Of a stretch of 64,000 nt of DNA, positions 23,430 to 35,124 are shown in pieces. A program made the translations under genes and the position numbers. Location of the stretch: the NCBI GenBank assembly GCA_949126835.1, contig CASBPS010000131.1, positions 64,501 to 128,500 of the forward strand, given 5' to 3'. Numbering within the stretch: position 1 is the first letter of the stretch; every line of letters starts with the position of its first letter. The notes beneath the pieces are model-generated. The model did not search any database and was not told the DNA's origin. It worked only from the letters and a program-made list of their open reading frames with translations. This DNA is from Anisus vortex. Lineage: Eukaryota > Mollusca > Gastropoda > Planorbidae.

Positions 23430-26400
23430 TTCAAGTCGTTGTACGGCCAGAAAAAAAGCCAAAACAAGAAATCTGCTGTTTTACGGCCAGAAAAGGAGCC
23501 AAAACCACAAATCTGCTGTTTTACGGCCAAAAGAGAAGTCAAAACCATAAATCTGCTGTGTTACGGCCAAAAGATAAGCTAAAACTACAAATCTTTTTTT
23601 CAAGTCGTTGTACGGCCAGAAAAGGAGCCAAAACAAGAAATCTGCTATTCAAGTCGTTGTACGGATTGTGGAAAAGCCAAAACCACAAATCTGCTTTTGT
23701 ACGGCCAGAAAAGGAGCCAAAACCAGAAATCTGCTTTTCAAGTCGTTGTACGGTTTCTGGAGAAGCCAAAACCACAAATCTGCTTTTGTACTGCCAGTAG
23801 AGAAGCCAAAACAACAAATCTGCTGTATTATGGCGAAAAGAGAAGCCAAAACCACAAATCTGCTATTCAAGTCGTTGTACGGCCAAAACAGAAGCACCAT
23901 TACCACAAATCTGCTAGTCAAGTCGTTGTACGATTTGTGGAGAAGCCAAAACAACAAATCTGCTTTTTAAGTCCTTGTACGGCCAGATAAGAAGCCAAAA
24001 CTAGAAATCTGCTTTTCAAGTCGTTGTACGGTTTGTGGAGAGAGCCAAAACCATAAATCTGCTGTTTTACGGCCAGAAAAGAAGCCAAAACAAGAAATCT
24101 GCTATTCAAGTCGTTGTACCAAAAGCCAAAACCACAAATCTGCTTTTGTACGGCCAGAAAAGGAGCCAAAACCACAAATTTGCTGTTTTAAGGCCAAAAG
24201 AGAAGCAAAAACCAGAAATCTGCTATTCAAGTCGTTGTACGGACTGTGGAAACGCCAAAACCACAAATCTGCTTTTGTAAGGCCAGAATAGGAGCCAAAA
24301 CCAGAAATCTGCTTTTCAAGTCGTTGTACGGTTTCTGGAGAAGCCAAAACCACAAATCTGCTTTTGTACGGCCAGTAGAGAAGCCAAAACCACAAATCTG
24401 CTGTATTACGGCGAAAAGAGAAGCCAAAACCACAAATCTGCTATTCAAGTCGTTGTACGGCCAGAACAGAAGCACCATTAGCACAAATCTGCTAGTCAAG
24501 TCGTTGTACGGTTTGTGGAGAAGCCAAAACAACAAATCTGCTTTTTAAGTCCTTGTACGGCCAGAAAAGAAGCCAAAACTAGAAATCTGCTATTCAAGTC
24601 GTCGTACGGTTTGTGGAGAGAGCCAAAACCATAAATCTGTTTTTGTACGGCCAGAAAATGAGCCAAAACCAGAAATCTGCTTTTCAAGTCTTTGTACGGT
24701 TTCTGGAGAAGCCAAAACCACAAATCTGCTTTTGTACGGCCAGTAGAGAAGCCAAAACCACAAATCTGCTGTATTACGGCGAAAAGAGAAGCCAAAACCA
24801 CAAATCTGCTATTCAAGTCGTTGTACGGCCAGAACAGAAGCACCATTACCACAAATCTGCTAGTCAAGTCGTTGTACGGTTTGTGGAGAAGCCAAAACAA
24901 CAAATCTGCTTTTTAAGTCCTTGTACGGCCAGAAAAGAAGCCAAAACTAGAAATCTGCTATTCAAGTCGTTGTACGGTTTGTGGAGAGAGCCAAAACCAT
25001 AAATCTGTTTTTGTACGGCCAGAAAAGGAGCCAAAACCAGAAATCTGCTTTTCAAGTCTTTGTACGGTTTCTGGAGAAGCCAAAACCACAAATCTGCTTT
25101 TGTACGGCCAGTAGAGAAGCCAAAACCACAAATCTGCTGTATTACTGCGAAAAGAGAAGCCAAAACCACAAATCTGCTATTCAAGTCGTTGTACGGCAAG
25201 AACAGAAGCACCATTACCACAAATCTGCTAGTCAAGTCGTTGTACGGTTTGTTGAGAAGCCAAAACAACAAATCTGCTTTTTAAGTCCTTGTACGGCGAG
25301 AAAAGAAGCCAAAACTAGAAATCTGCTATTCAAGTCGTTGTACGGTTTGTGGAGAGAGCCAAAACCATAAATCTGCTGTGTTACGGCCAAAAGAGAAGCT
25401 AAAACCACAAATCTTCTTGTCAAGTCGTTGTATGGCCAAAAAAGAAGCCAAAACAAGAAATCTGCTATTCAAGTCGTTGTACGGATTGTGGAAAAGCCAA
25501 AACCACAAATCTGCTTTTGTACGGCCAGAAAAGGAGCCAAAACAAGAAATCTGCTTTTCAAGTCGTTGTACGGTTTCTGGAGAAGCCAAAATCACAAATC
25601 TGCTTTTGTACGGCTAGTAGAGAAGCCAAAACCACAAATCTGCTGTATACGGCGAAAAGAGAAGCCAAAACCACAAATCTGCTATTCAAGTCGTTGTACG
25701 GCCAGAACAGAAGCACCATTACCACAAATCTGCTAGTCAAGTCGTTGTACGGTTTGTTGAGAAGCCAAAACAACAAATCTGCTTTTTAAGTCCTTGTACG
25801 GCCAGAAAAAAGCCAAAACTAGAAATCTGCTATTCAAGTCGTTGTACGGTTTATGGAGAGAGCCAAAACCATAAATCTGCTGTGTTACGGCCAAAAGAGA
25901 AGCTAAATCCACAAATCTTCTTGTCAAGTCCTTGTACGGCCAGAAAAGAAGCCAAAACTAGAAATCTGCTATTTAAGTCGTCGTACGGTTTGTGGAGAGA
26001 GCCAAAACCATAAATCTGTTTTTGTACGGCCAGAAAATGAGCCAAAACCAGAAATCTGCTTTTCAAGTCTTTGTACGGTTTCTGGAGAAGCCAAAACCAC
26101 AAATCTGCTTTTGTACGGCCAGTAGAGAAGCCAAAACCACAAATCTGCTGTATTACGGCGAAAAGAGAAGCCAAAACCACAAATCTGCTTTTCAAGTCGT
26201 TGTACGGCCAGAACAGAAGCACCATTACCACAAATCTGCTAGTCAAGTCGTTGTACGGTTTGTGGAGAAGCCAAAACAACAAATCTGCTTTTTAAGTCTT
26301 TGTACGGCCAGAAAAGAAGCCAAAACTAGAAATCTGCTATTCAAGTCGTTGTACGGTTTGTGGAGAGAGCCAAAACCACAAATCTGCTGTGTTACGGCCA

Positions 26401-29400
26401 AAAGAGAAGCTGAAACCACAAATCTTCTTTTCAAGTCGTTGTACGGCCAGAAAAAAAAGCCAAAACCAGAAATCTGCTGTTTTACGGCCAGAAAAGGAGC
26501 CAAAACCACAAATCTGCTGTTTTACGGCCAAAAGAGAAGTCAAAACCATAAATCTGCTGTGTTACGGCCAAAAGATAAGCTAAAACTACAAATCTTCTTT
26601 TCAAGTCGTTGTACGGCCAGAAAAGGAGCTAAAACAAGAAATCTGCTATTCAAGTCGTTGTACGGATTGTGGAAAAGCCAAAACCACAAATCTGCTTTTG
26701 TACGGCCAGAAAAGGAGCCAAAACCAGAAATCTGCTTTTCAAGTCGTTGTACGGTTTCTGGAGAAGCCAAAACCACAAATCTGCTTTTGTACGACCAGTA
26801 GAGAAGCCAAAACAACAAATCTGCTGTATTATGGCGAAAAGAGAAGCCAAAACCACAAATCTGCTATTCAAGTCGTTGTACGGCCAAAACAGAAGCACCA
26901 TTACCACAAATCTGCTAGTCAAGTCGTTGTACGGTTTGTGGAGAAGCCAAAACAACAAATCTGCTTTTTAAGTCCTTGTACGGCCAGATAAGAAGCCAAA
27001 ACTAGAAATCTGCTATTCAAGTCGTTGTACGGTTTGTGGAGAGAGCCAAAACCATAAATCTGCTGTTTTACGGCCAGAAAAGAAGCCAAAACAAGAAATC
27101 TGCTATTCAAGTCGTTGTACCAAAAGCCAAAACCACAAATCTGCTTTTTACGGCCAGAAAAGGAGCCAAAACCACAAATCTGCTGTTTTAAGGCCAAAAG
27201 AGAAGCAAAAACCAGAAATCTGCTATTCAAGTCGTTGTACGGACTGTGGAAACGCCAAAACCACAAATCTGCTTTTGTAAGGCCAGAATAGGAGCCAAAA
27301 CCAGAAATCTGCTTTTCAAGTCGTTGTACGGTTTCTGGAGAAGCCAAAACCACAAATCTGCTTTTGTACGGCCAGTAGAGAAGCCAAAACCACAAATCTG
27401 CTGTATTACGGCGAAAAGAGAAGCCAAAACCACAAATCTGCTATTCAAGTCGTTGTACGGCCAGAACAGAAGCACCATTAGCACAAATCTGCTAGTCAAG
27501 TCGTTGTACGGTTTGTGGAGAAGCCAAAACAACAAATCTGCTTTTTAAGTCCTTGTACGGCCAGAAAAGAAGCCAAAACTAGAAATCTGCTATTCAAGTC
27601 GTCGTACGGTTTGTGGAGAGAGCCAAAACCATAAATCTGTTTTTGTACGGCCAGAAAAGGAGCCAAAACCAGAAATCTGCTTTTCAAGTCTTTGTACGGT
27701 TTCTGGAGAAGCCAAAACCACAAATCTGCTTTTGAACGGCCAGTAGAGAAGCCAAAACCACAAATCTGCTGTATTACGGCGAAAAGAGAAGCCGAAACCA
27801 CAAATCTGCTATTCAAGTCGTTGTACGGCCAGAACAGAAGCACCATTACCACAAATCTGCTAGTCAAGTCGTTGTACGGTTTGTGGAGAAGCCAAAACAA
27901 CAAATCTGCTTTTTAAGTCCTTGTACGGCCAGAAAAGAAGCCAAAACTAGAAATCTGCTATTCAAGTCGTTGTACGGTTTTTGGAGAGAGCCAAAACCAT
28001 AAATCTGCTGTGTTACGGCCAAAAGAGAAGCTAAAACCACAAATCTTCTTGTCAAGTCGTTGGACGGCCAGAAAAGAAGCTAAAACAAGAAATCTGCTAT
28101 TCAAGTCGTTGTACGGATTGTGGAAAAGCCAAAACCACAAATCTGCTTTTGTACGGCCAGAAAAGGAGCCAAAACCAGAAATCTGCTTTTCAAGTCGTTG
28201 TACGGTTTCTGGAGAAGCCAAAACCACAAATCTGCTTTTGTACGGCTAGTAGAGAAGCCAAAACCACAAATCTGCTGTATTTGGCGAAAAGAGAAGCCAA
28301 AACCACAAATCTGCTATTCAAGTCGTTGTACGGCCAGAACAGAAGCACCATTACCACAAATCTGCTAGTCAAGTCGTTGTACGGTTTGTTGAGAAGCCAA
28401 AACAACAAATCTGCTTTTTAAGTCCTTGTACGGCCAGAAAAAAAGCCAAAACTAGAAATCTGCTATTCAAGTCGTTGTACGGTTTAGGGAGAGAGCCAAA
28501 ACCATAAATCTGCTGTGTTACGGCCAAAAGAGAAGCTAAAACCACAAATCTTCTTGTCAAGTCGTTGTACGGCCAGAAAAGAAGCCAAACCAAGAAATCT
28601 GCTATTCAAGTCGTTGTACGGATTGTGGAAAAGCCAAAACCACAAATCTGCTTTTGTACGGCCAGAAAAGGAGCCCAAACCAGAAATCTGCTTTTCAAGT
28701 CGTTGTACGGTTTCTGGAGAAGCCAAAACCACAAATCGGCTTTTGTACGGCTAGTAGAGAAGCCAAAACCACAAATCTGCTGTATTACGGCGAAAAAAGA
28801 ACCCAAAACCACAAATCTGCTATTCAAGTCGTTGTACGGCCAGAACAGAAGCACCATTACCACAAATCTGCTAGTCAAGTCGTTGTACGGTTTGTGGAGA
28901 AGCCAAAACAACAAATCTGCTTTTTAAGTCCTTCTACGGCCAGAAAAGAAGCCAAAACTAGAAATCTGCTGTTTTACGGCCAGAAAAGGAGCCAAAACAA
29001 GAAATCTGCTATTCAAGTCGTTGTACGGACTGTGGAAACGCCAAAACCACAAATCTGCTTTTGTACGGCCAGTAGAGAAGCCAAAACCACAAATCTGCTG
29101 TTTTACGGTTAGAAAAGAAGCCAAAACAAGAAATCTGCTATTCAAGTCGTTGTACGGATTGTGGAAAAGCCAAAACCACAAATCTGCTTTTGTACGGCCA
29201 GAAAAGGAGCCAAAACCAGAAATCTGCTTTTCAAGTCGTTGTACGGTTTCTGGAGAAGCCAAAACCACAAATCTGCTTTTGTACGGCTAGTAGAGAAGCC
29301 AAAACCACAAATCTGCTGTATTTGGCGAAAAGAGAAGCCAAAACCACAAATCTGCTATTCAAGTCGTTGTACGGCCAGAACAGAAGCACCATTACCACAA

Positions 29401-30621
29401 ATCTGCTAGTCAAGTCGTTGTACGGTTTGTTGAGAAGCCAAAACAACAAATCTGCTTTTTAAGTCCTTGTACGGCCAGAAAAAAAGCCAAAACTAGAAAT
29501 CTGCTATTCAAGTCGTTGTACGGTTTATGGAGAGAGCCAAAACCATAAATCTGCTGTGTTACGGCCAAAAGAGAAGCTAAAACCACAAATCTTCTTGTCA
29601 AGTCGTTGTACGGCCAGAAAAGAAGCCAAACCAAGAAATCTGCTATTCAAGTCGTTGTACGGATTGTGGAAAAGCCAAAACCACAAATCTGCTTTTGTAC
29701 GGCCAGAAAAGGAGCCCAAACCAGAAATCTGCTTTTCAAGTCGTTGTACGGTTTCTGGAGAAGCCAAAACCACAAATCGGCTTTTGTACGGCTAGTAGAG
29801 AAGCCAAAACCACAAATCTGCTGTATTACGGCGAAAAAATAACCCAAAACCACAAATCTGCTATTCAAGTCGTTGTACGGCCAGAACAGAAGCACCATTA
29901 CCACAAATCTGCTAGTCAAGTCGTTGTACGGTTTGTGGAGAAGCCAAAACAACAAATCTGCTTTTTAAGTCCTTCTACGGCCAGAAAAGAAGCCAAAACT
30001 AGAAATCTGCTGTTTTACGGCCAGAAAAGTAGCCAAAACAAGAAATCTGCTATTCAAGTCGTTGTACGGACTGTGGAAACGCCAAAACCACAAATCTGCT
30101 TTTGTACGGCCAGTAGAGAAGCCAAAACCACAAATCTGCTGTTTTACGGTTAGAAAAGAAGCCAAAACAAGAAATCTGCTATTCAAGTCGTTGTACGGAT
30201 TGTGGAAAAGCCAAAACCACAAATCTGCTTTTGTACGGCCAGAATAGGAGCCAAAACCAGAAATCTGCTTTTCAAGTCGTTGTACGGTTTCTGGAGAAGC
30301 CAAAACCACAAATCTGCTTTTGTACGGCCAGTAGAGAAGCCAAAACCACAAATCTGCTGTATTACGGCGAAAAGAGAAGCCAAAACCACAAATCTGCTAT
30401 TCAAGTCGTTGTACGGCCAGAACAGAAGCACCATTACCACAAATCTGCTAGTCAAGTCGTTGTACGGTTTGTTGAGAAGCCAAAACAACAAATCTGCTTT
30501 TCAAGTCCTTGTACGGCCAGAAAAGAAGCCAAAACTAGAAATCTGCTATTCAAGTCGTTGTACGGTTTGTGGAGAGAGCCAAAACCATAAATCTGCTGTG
30601 TTACGGCCAAAAAAGAAGCTA
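23413..30621. repeat. 7208-bp super-repeat, copy 3 (7209 bp)
   Basis: It follows copy 2 at offset 7208, becoming 7209 after one extra A near 26455. Private changes include ggcaagaacag near 25195, gagctaaaac near 26630 and tttaggga near 28488. After its end the sequence continues as the right flank of copy 1 (14000-14460 equals about 30650-31110 at offset 16647), not as another copy start. Confidence 0.9.
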
Positions 30622-31734
30622 AAACCACAAATCTTCTTGTCAAGTCGTTGTACGGCCAGAAAAAAAGCCAAAACAAGAAATCTGCTATTCAAGTCGTTAT
30701 ACGGATTGTGGAAAAGCCAAAACCTCAAATCTGCTTTTGTACGGCCAGAAAAGGAGCCAAAACCAGAAATCTGCTTTTCAAGTCGTTGTACGGTTTCTGG
30801 AGAAGCCAAAACCACAAATCTGCTTTTGTACGGCTAGTAGAGAAGCCAAAACCACAAATCTGCTGTTTTAAGGCCAAAAGAGAAGCAAAAACCAGAAATC
30901 TGCTATTCAAGTCGTTGTACGGACTGTGGAAACGCCAAAACCACAAATCTGCTTTTGTACGGCCAGAATAGGAGCCAAAACCAGAAATCTGCTTTTCAAG
31001 TCGTTGTACGGTTTCTGAAGCCAAAACCACAAATCTGCTTTTGTACGGCCAGTAGAGAAGCCAAAACCACAAATCTGCTGTATTATGGCGAAAAGAGAAG
31101 CCAAAACCACAAATCTGCTAGTCAAGTCGTTGTACGGTTTGTGGAGAAGCCAAAACAACAAATCTTCTTTTTAAGTCCTTGTACGGCCAGATAAGAAGCC
31201 AAAACTAGAAATCTGCTATTCAAGTCGTTGTACGGTTTGTGGAGAGAGCCAAAACCATAAATCTGCTAGTCAAGTCGTTGTACGGTTTGTGGAGAAGCCA
31301 AAACAACAAATCTTCTTTTTAAGTCCTTGTACGGCCAGATAAGAAGCCAAAACAAGAAATCTGCTATTCAAGTCGTTGTACCAAAAGCCAAAACCACAAA
31401 TCTGCTTTTGTACGGCCATAAAAGGAGCCAAAACCACAAATCTGCTGTTTTAAGGCCAAAAGAGAAGCAAAAACCAGAAATCTGCTATTCAAGTCGTTGT
31501 ACGGACTGTGGAAACGCCAAAACCACAAATCTGCTTTTGTACGGCCAGAATAGGAGCCAAAACCAGAAATCTGCTTTTCAAGTCGTTGTACGGTTTCTGG
31601 AGAAGCCAAAACCACAAATCTGCTTTTGTACGGCCAGTAGAGAAGCCAAAACCACAAATATGCTGTATTACGGCGAAAAGAGAAGCCAAAACCACAAATC
31701 TGCTATTCAAGTCGTTGTACAGCCAGAACAGAAG
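30622..31734. repeat. Transition segment between proximal and distal array types
   Basis: The first 480 bp or so match 13975-14463. Two fusion monomers and a 148-bp tandem duplication then follow, and H is missing for 1306 bp (30429 to 31735). A 41-bp truncated monomer at 31347-31387 is the last of its kind until 52355. After this point the distal repertoire dominates. Confidence 0.78.
31111..31354. repeat. 148-bp tandem duplication flanked by two H-fusion monomers
   Basis: aaatctgctag starts at 31111 and 31259, 148 bp apart (49+49+50). The second copy leaves register near 31354, where the first has ccaaaactag and the second ccaaaacaag. The monomer at 31101-31149 begins like G (ccaaaaccac) and continues as H (gctagtcaag). 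The one at 31249-31297 begins like C' (ccaaaaccat) and continues as H. Both lack the caccatta start. Confidence 0.85.
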
Positions 31735-34444
31735 CACCATTACCACAAATCTGCTAGTCAAGTCGTTGTACGGTTTGTGGAGAAGCCAAAACAACAAATC
31801 TGCTTTTTAAGTCCTTGTACGGCCAGAAAAGAAGCCAAAACTAGAAATCTGCTATTCAAGTCGTTGTACGGTTTGTGGAGAGAGCCAAAACCATAAATCT
31901 GTTTTTGTACGGCCAGAAAAGGAGCCAAAACCAGAAATCTGCTTTTCAAGTCTTTGTACGGTTTCTGGAGAAGCCAATACCACAAATCTGCTTTTGTACG
32001 GCCAGTAGAGAAGCCAAAACCACAAATCTGCTGTATTACGGCGAAAAGAGAAGCCAAAACCACAAATCTGCTATTCAAGTCGTTGTACGGCCAGAACAGA
32101 AGCACCATTACCACAAATCTGCTAGTCAAGTCGTTGTACGGTTTGTTGAGAAGCCAAAACAACAAATCTGCTTTTCAAGTCCTTGTACTGCCAGAAAAGA
32201 AGCCAAAACTAGAAATCTGCTATTCAAGTCGTTGTACGGTTTACGGAGAGAGCCAAAACCATAAATCTGCTGTGTTACGGCCAAAAGAGAAGCTAAAACC
32301 ACAAATCTTCTTGTCAAAACGTTGTACGGCCAGAAAAAAAGCCAAAACAAGAAATCTGCTATTCAAGTCGTTATACGGATTGTGGAAAAGCCAAAACCTC
32401 AAATCTGCTTTTGTACGGCCAGAAAAGGAGCCAAAACAAGAAATCTGCTTTTCAAGTCGTTGTGCGGTTTAAGGAGAAGCTAAAACCACAAATCTGCTTT
32501 TGTACGGCTAGTAGAGAAGCCAAAACCACAAATCTGCTGTATTACGGCGAAAAGAGAAGCCAAAACCACAAATCTGCTATTCAAGTCGTTGTACGGCCAG
32601 AACAGAAGCACCATTACCACAAATCTGCTAGTCAAGTCGTTGTACGGTTTGTTGAGAAGCCAAAACAACAAATCTGCTTTTTAAGTCCTTGTACGGCCAG
32701 AAAAGAAGCCAAAACTAGAAATCTGCTATTCAAGTCGTTGTACGGTTTGTGGAGAGAGCCAAAACCATAAATCTGCTGTGTTACGGCCAAAAGAGAAGCT
32801 AAAACCACAAATCTTCTTGTCAAGTCGTTGTACGGCCAGAAAAAAATCCAAAACAAGAAATCTGCTATTCAAGTCGTTATACGGATTGTGGAAAAGCCAA
32901 AACCTCAAATCTGCTTTTGTACGGCCAGAAAAGGAGCCAAAACAAGAAATCTGCTTTTCAAGTCGTTGTACGGTTTAAGGAGAAGCCAAAACCACAAATC
33001 TGCTTTTGTACGGCTAGTAGAGAAGCCAAAACCACTAATCTGCTGTATTACGGCGAAAAGAGAAGCCAAAACCACAAATCTGCTATTCATGTCGTTGTAC
33101 GGCCAGAACAGAAGCACCATTACCACAAATCTGCTAGTCAAGTCGTTGTACGGTTTGTGGAGAAGCCAAAACAACAAATCTGCTTTTTAAGTCCTTGTAC
33201 GGCCAGAAAAGAAGCCAAAACTAGAAATCTGCTATTCAAGTCGTTGTACGGTTTGTGGAGAGAGCCAAAACCATAAATCTGTTTTTGTACGGCCAGAAAA
33301 GGAGCCAAAACCAGAAATCTGCTTTTTAAGTCTTTGTACGGTTTCTGGAGAAGCCAAAACCACAAATCTGCTTTTGTACGGCCAGTAGAGAAGCCAAAAC
33401 CACAAATCTGCTGTATTACGGCGAAAAGAGAAGCCAAAACCACAAATCTGCTATTCAAGTCGTTGTACGGCCAGAACAGAAGCACCATTACCACAAATCT
33501 GCTAGTCAAGTCGTTGTACGGTTTGTTGAGAAGCCAAAACAACAAATCTGCTTTTCAAGTCCTTGTACGGCCAGAAAAGAAGCCAAAACTAGAAATCTGC
33601 TATTCAAGTCGTTGTACGGTTTGTGGAGAGAGCCAAAACCATAAATCTGCTGTGTTACGGCCAAAAGAGAAGCTAAAACCACAAATCTTCTTGTCAAGTC
33701 GTTGTACGGCCAGAAAAAAAGCCAAAACAAGAAATCTGCTATTCAAGTCGTTATACGGATTGTGGAAAAGCCAAAACCTCAAATCTGCTTTTGTACGGCC
33801 AGAAAAGGAGCCAAAACAAGAAATTTGCTTTTCAAGTCGTTGTACGGTTTAAGGAGAAGCCAAAACCACAAATCTGCTTTTGTACGGCTAGTAGAGAAGC
33901 CAAAACCACAAATCTTTTGTATTACGGCGAAAAGAGAAGCCAAAACCACAAATCTGCTATTCAAGTCGTTGTACGGCCAGAACAGAAGCACCATTACCAC
34001 AAATCTGCTAGTCAAGTCGTTGTACGGTTTGTGGAGAAGCCAAAACAACAAATCTGCTTTTTAAGTCCTTGTACGGCCAGAAAAGAAACCAAAACTAGAA
34101 ATCTGCTATTCAAGTCGTTGTACGGTTTGTGGAGAGAGCCAAAACCACAAATCTGCTGTGTTACGGCCAAAAGAGAAGCTGAAACCACAAATCTTCTTTT
34201 CAAGTCGTTGTACGGCCAGAAAAAAAGCCAAAACCAGAAATCTGCTGTTTTACGGCCTGAAAAGGAGCCAAAACCAGAAATCTGCTTTTCAAGTCGTTGT
34301 ACGGTTTCTGGAGAAGCCAAAACCACAAATCTGCTTTTGTACGGCTAGTAGAGAAGCCAAAACCACAAATCTGCTGTATACGGCGAAAAGAGAAGCCAAA
34401 ACCACAAATCTGCTATTCAAGTCGTTGTACGGCCAGAACAGAAG
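31735..34444. repeat. 1380-bp tandem unit (368+506+506), one full and one altered copy
   Basis: H starts 31735, 32103, 32609, then 33115, 33483, 33989: each pair is exactly 1380 apart. The third HOR of the second unit is 456 bp (51+49+50+40+49+40+49+40+39+49) instead of 506, with cassette monomers of the 15-mer type. D in two units has the gtttaagg tail (near 32469, 32974 and 33848), seen only here. Confidence 0.84.
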
Positions 34445-34861
34445 CACCATTACCACAAATCTGCTAGTCAAGTCGTTGTACGGTTTGTTGAGAAGCCAAA
34501 ACAACAAATCTGCTTTTTAAGTCCTTGTACGGCCAGAAAAAAAGCCAAAACTAGAAATCTGCTATTCAAGTCGTTGTACGGTTTATGGAGAGAGCCAAAA
34601 CCATAAATCTGCTGTGTTACGGCCAAAAGAGAAGCTAAATCCACAAATCTTCTTGTCAAGTCGTTGTACGGCCAGAAAAGAAGCCAAAACAAGAAATCTG
34701 CTATTCAAGTCGTTGTACGGTTTCTGGAGAAGCCAAAACCACAAATCTGCTTTTGTACGGCTAGTAGAGAAGCCAAAACCACAAATCTGCTGTATTACGG
34801 CGAAAAGAGAAGCCAAAACCACAAATCTGCTATTCAAGTCGTTGTACGGCCAGAAAAGAAG
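34445..34861. repeat. 417-bp HOR (9 monomers) with J/D fusion
   Basis: Lengths 51, 49, 50, 40, 49, 49, 40, 40, 49 sum to 417. The sixth monomer starts like J (ccaaaacaag, gctattcaag) and ends like D (gtttctggagaag). K and one long monomer are missing, 89 bp less than the 506-bp HOR. Confidence 0.83.
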
Positions 34862-35124
34862 CACCATTACCACAAATCTGCTAGTCAAGTCGTTGTACGG
34901 TTTGTGGAGAAGCCAAAACAACAAATCTGCTTTTTAAGTCCTTGTACGGCCAGAAAAGAAGCCAAAACTAGAAATCTGCTATTCAAGTCGTTGTACGGTT
35001 TGTGGAGAGAGCCAAAACCACAAATCTGCTGTGTTACGGCCAAAAGAGAAGCTGAAACCACAAATCTTCTTTTCAAGTCGTTGTACGGCCAGAAAAAAAG
35101 CCAAAACCAGAAATCTGCTGTTTT

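Noticed and set aside
25992..26801. Longest open frame, 269 codons, as a protein-coding gene
   Set aside because: It runs through many monomers of 40, 49, 50 and 51 bp, so the same DNA is read in changing frames. Equivalent frames are broken at different points in the homologous copies. No fold, signal or conserved start context is visible.
31347..31387. tRNA-like or other small RNA structure in the truncated monomer
   Set aside because: No cloverleaf or stable stem could be drawn by eye; only the 3-bp CAA/TTG dyad around GTCG is present.
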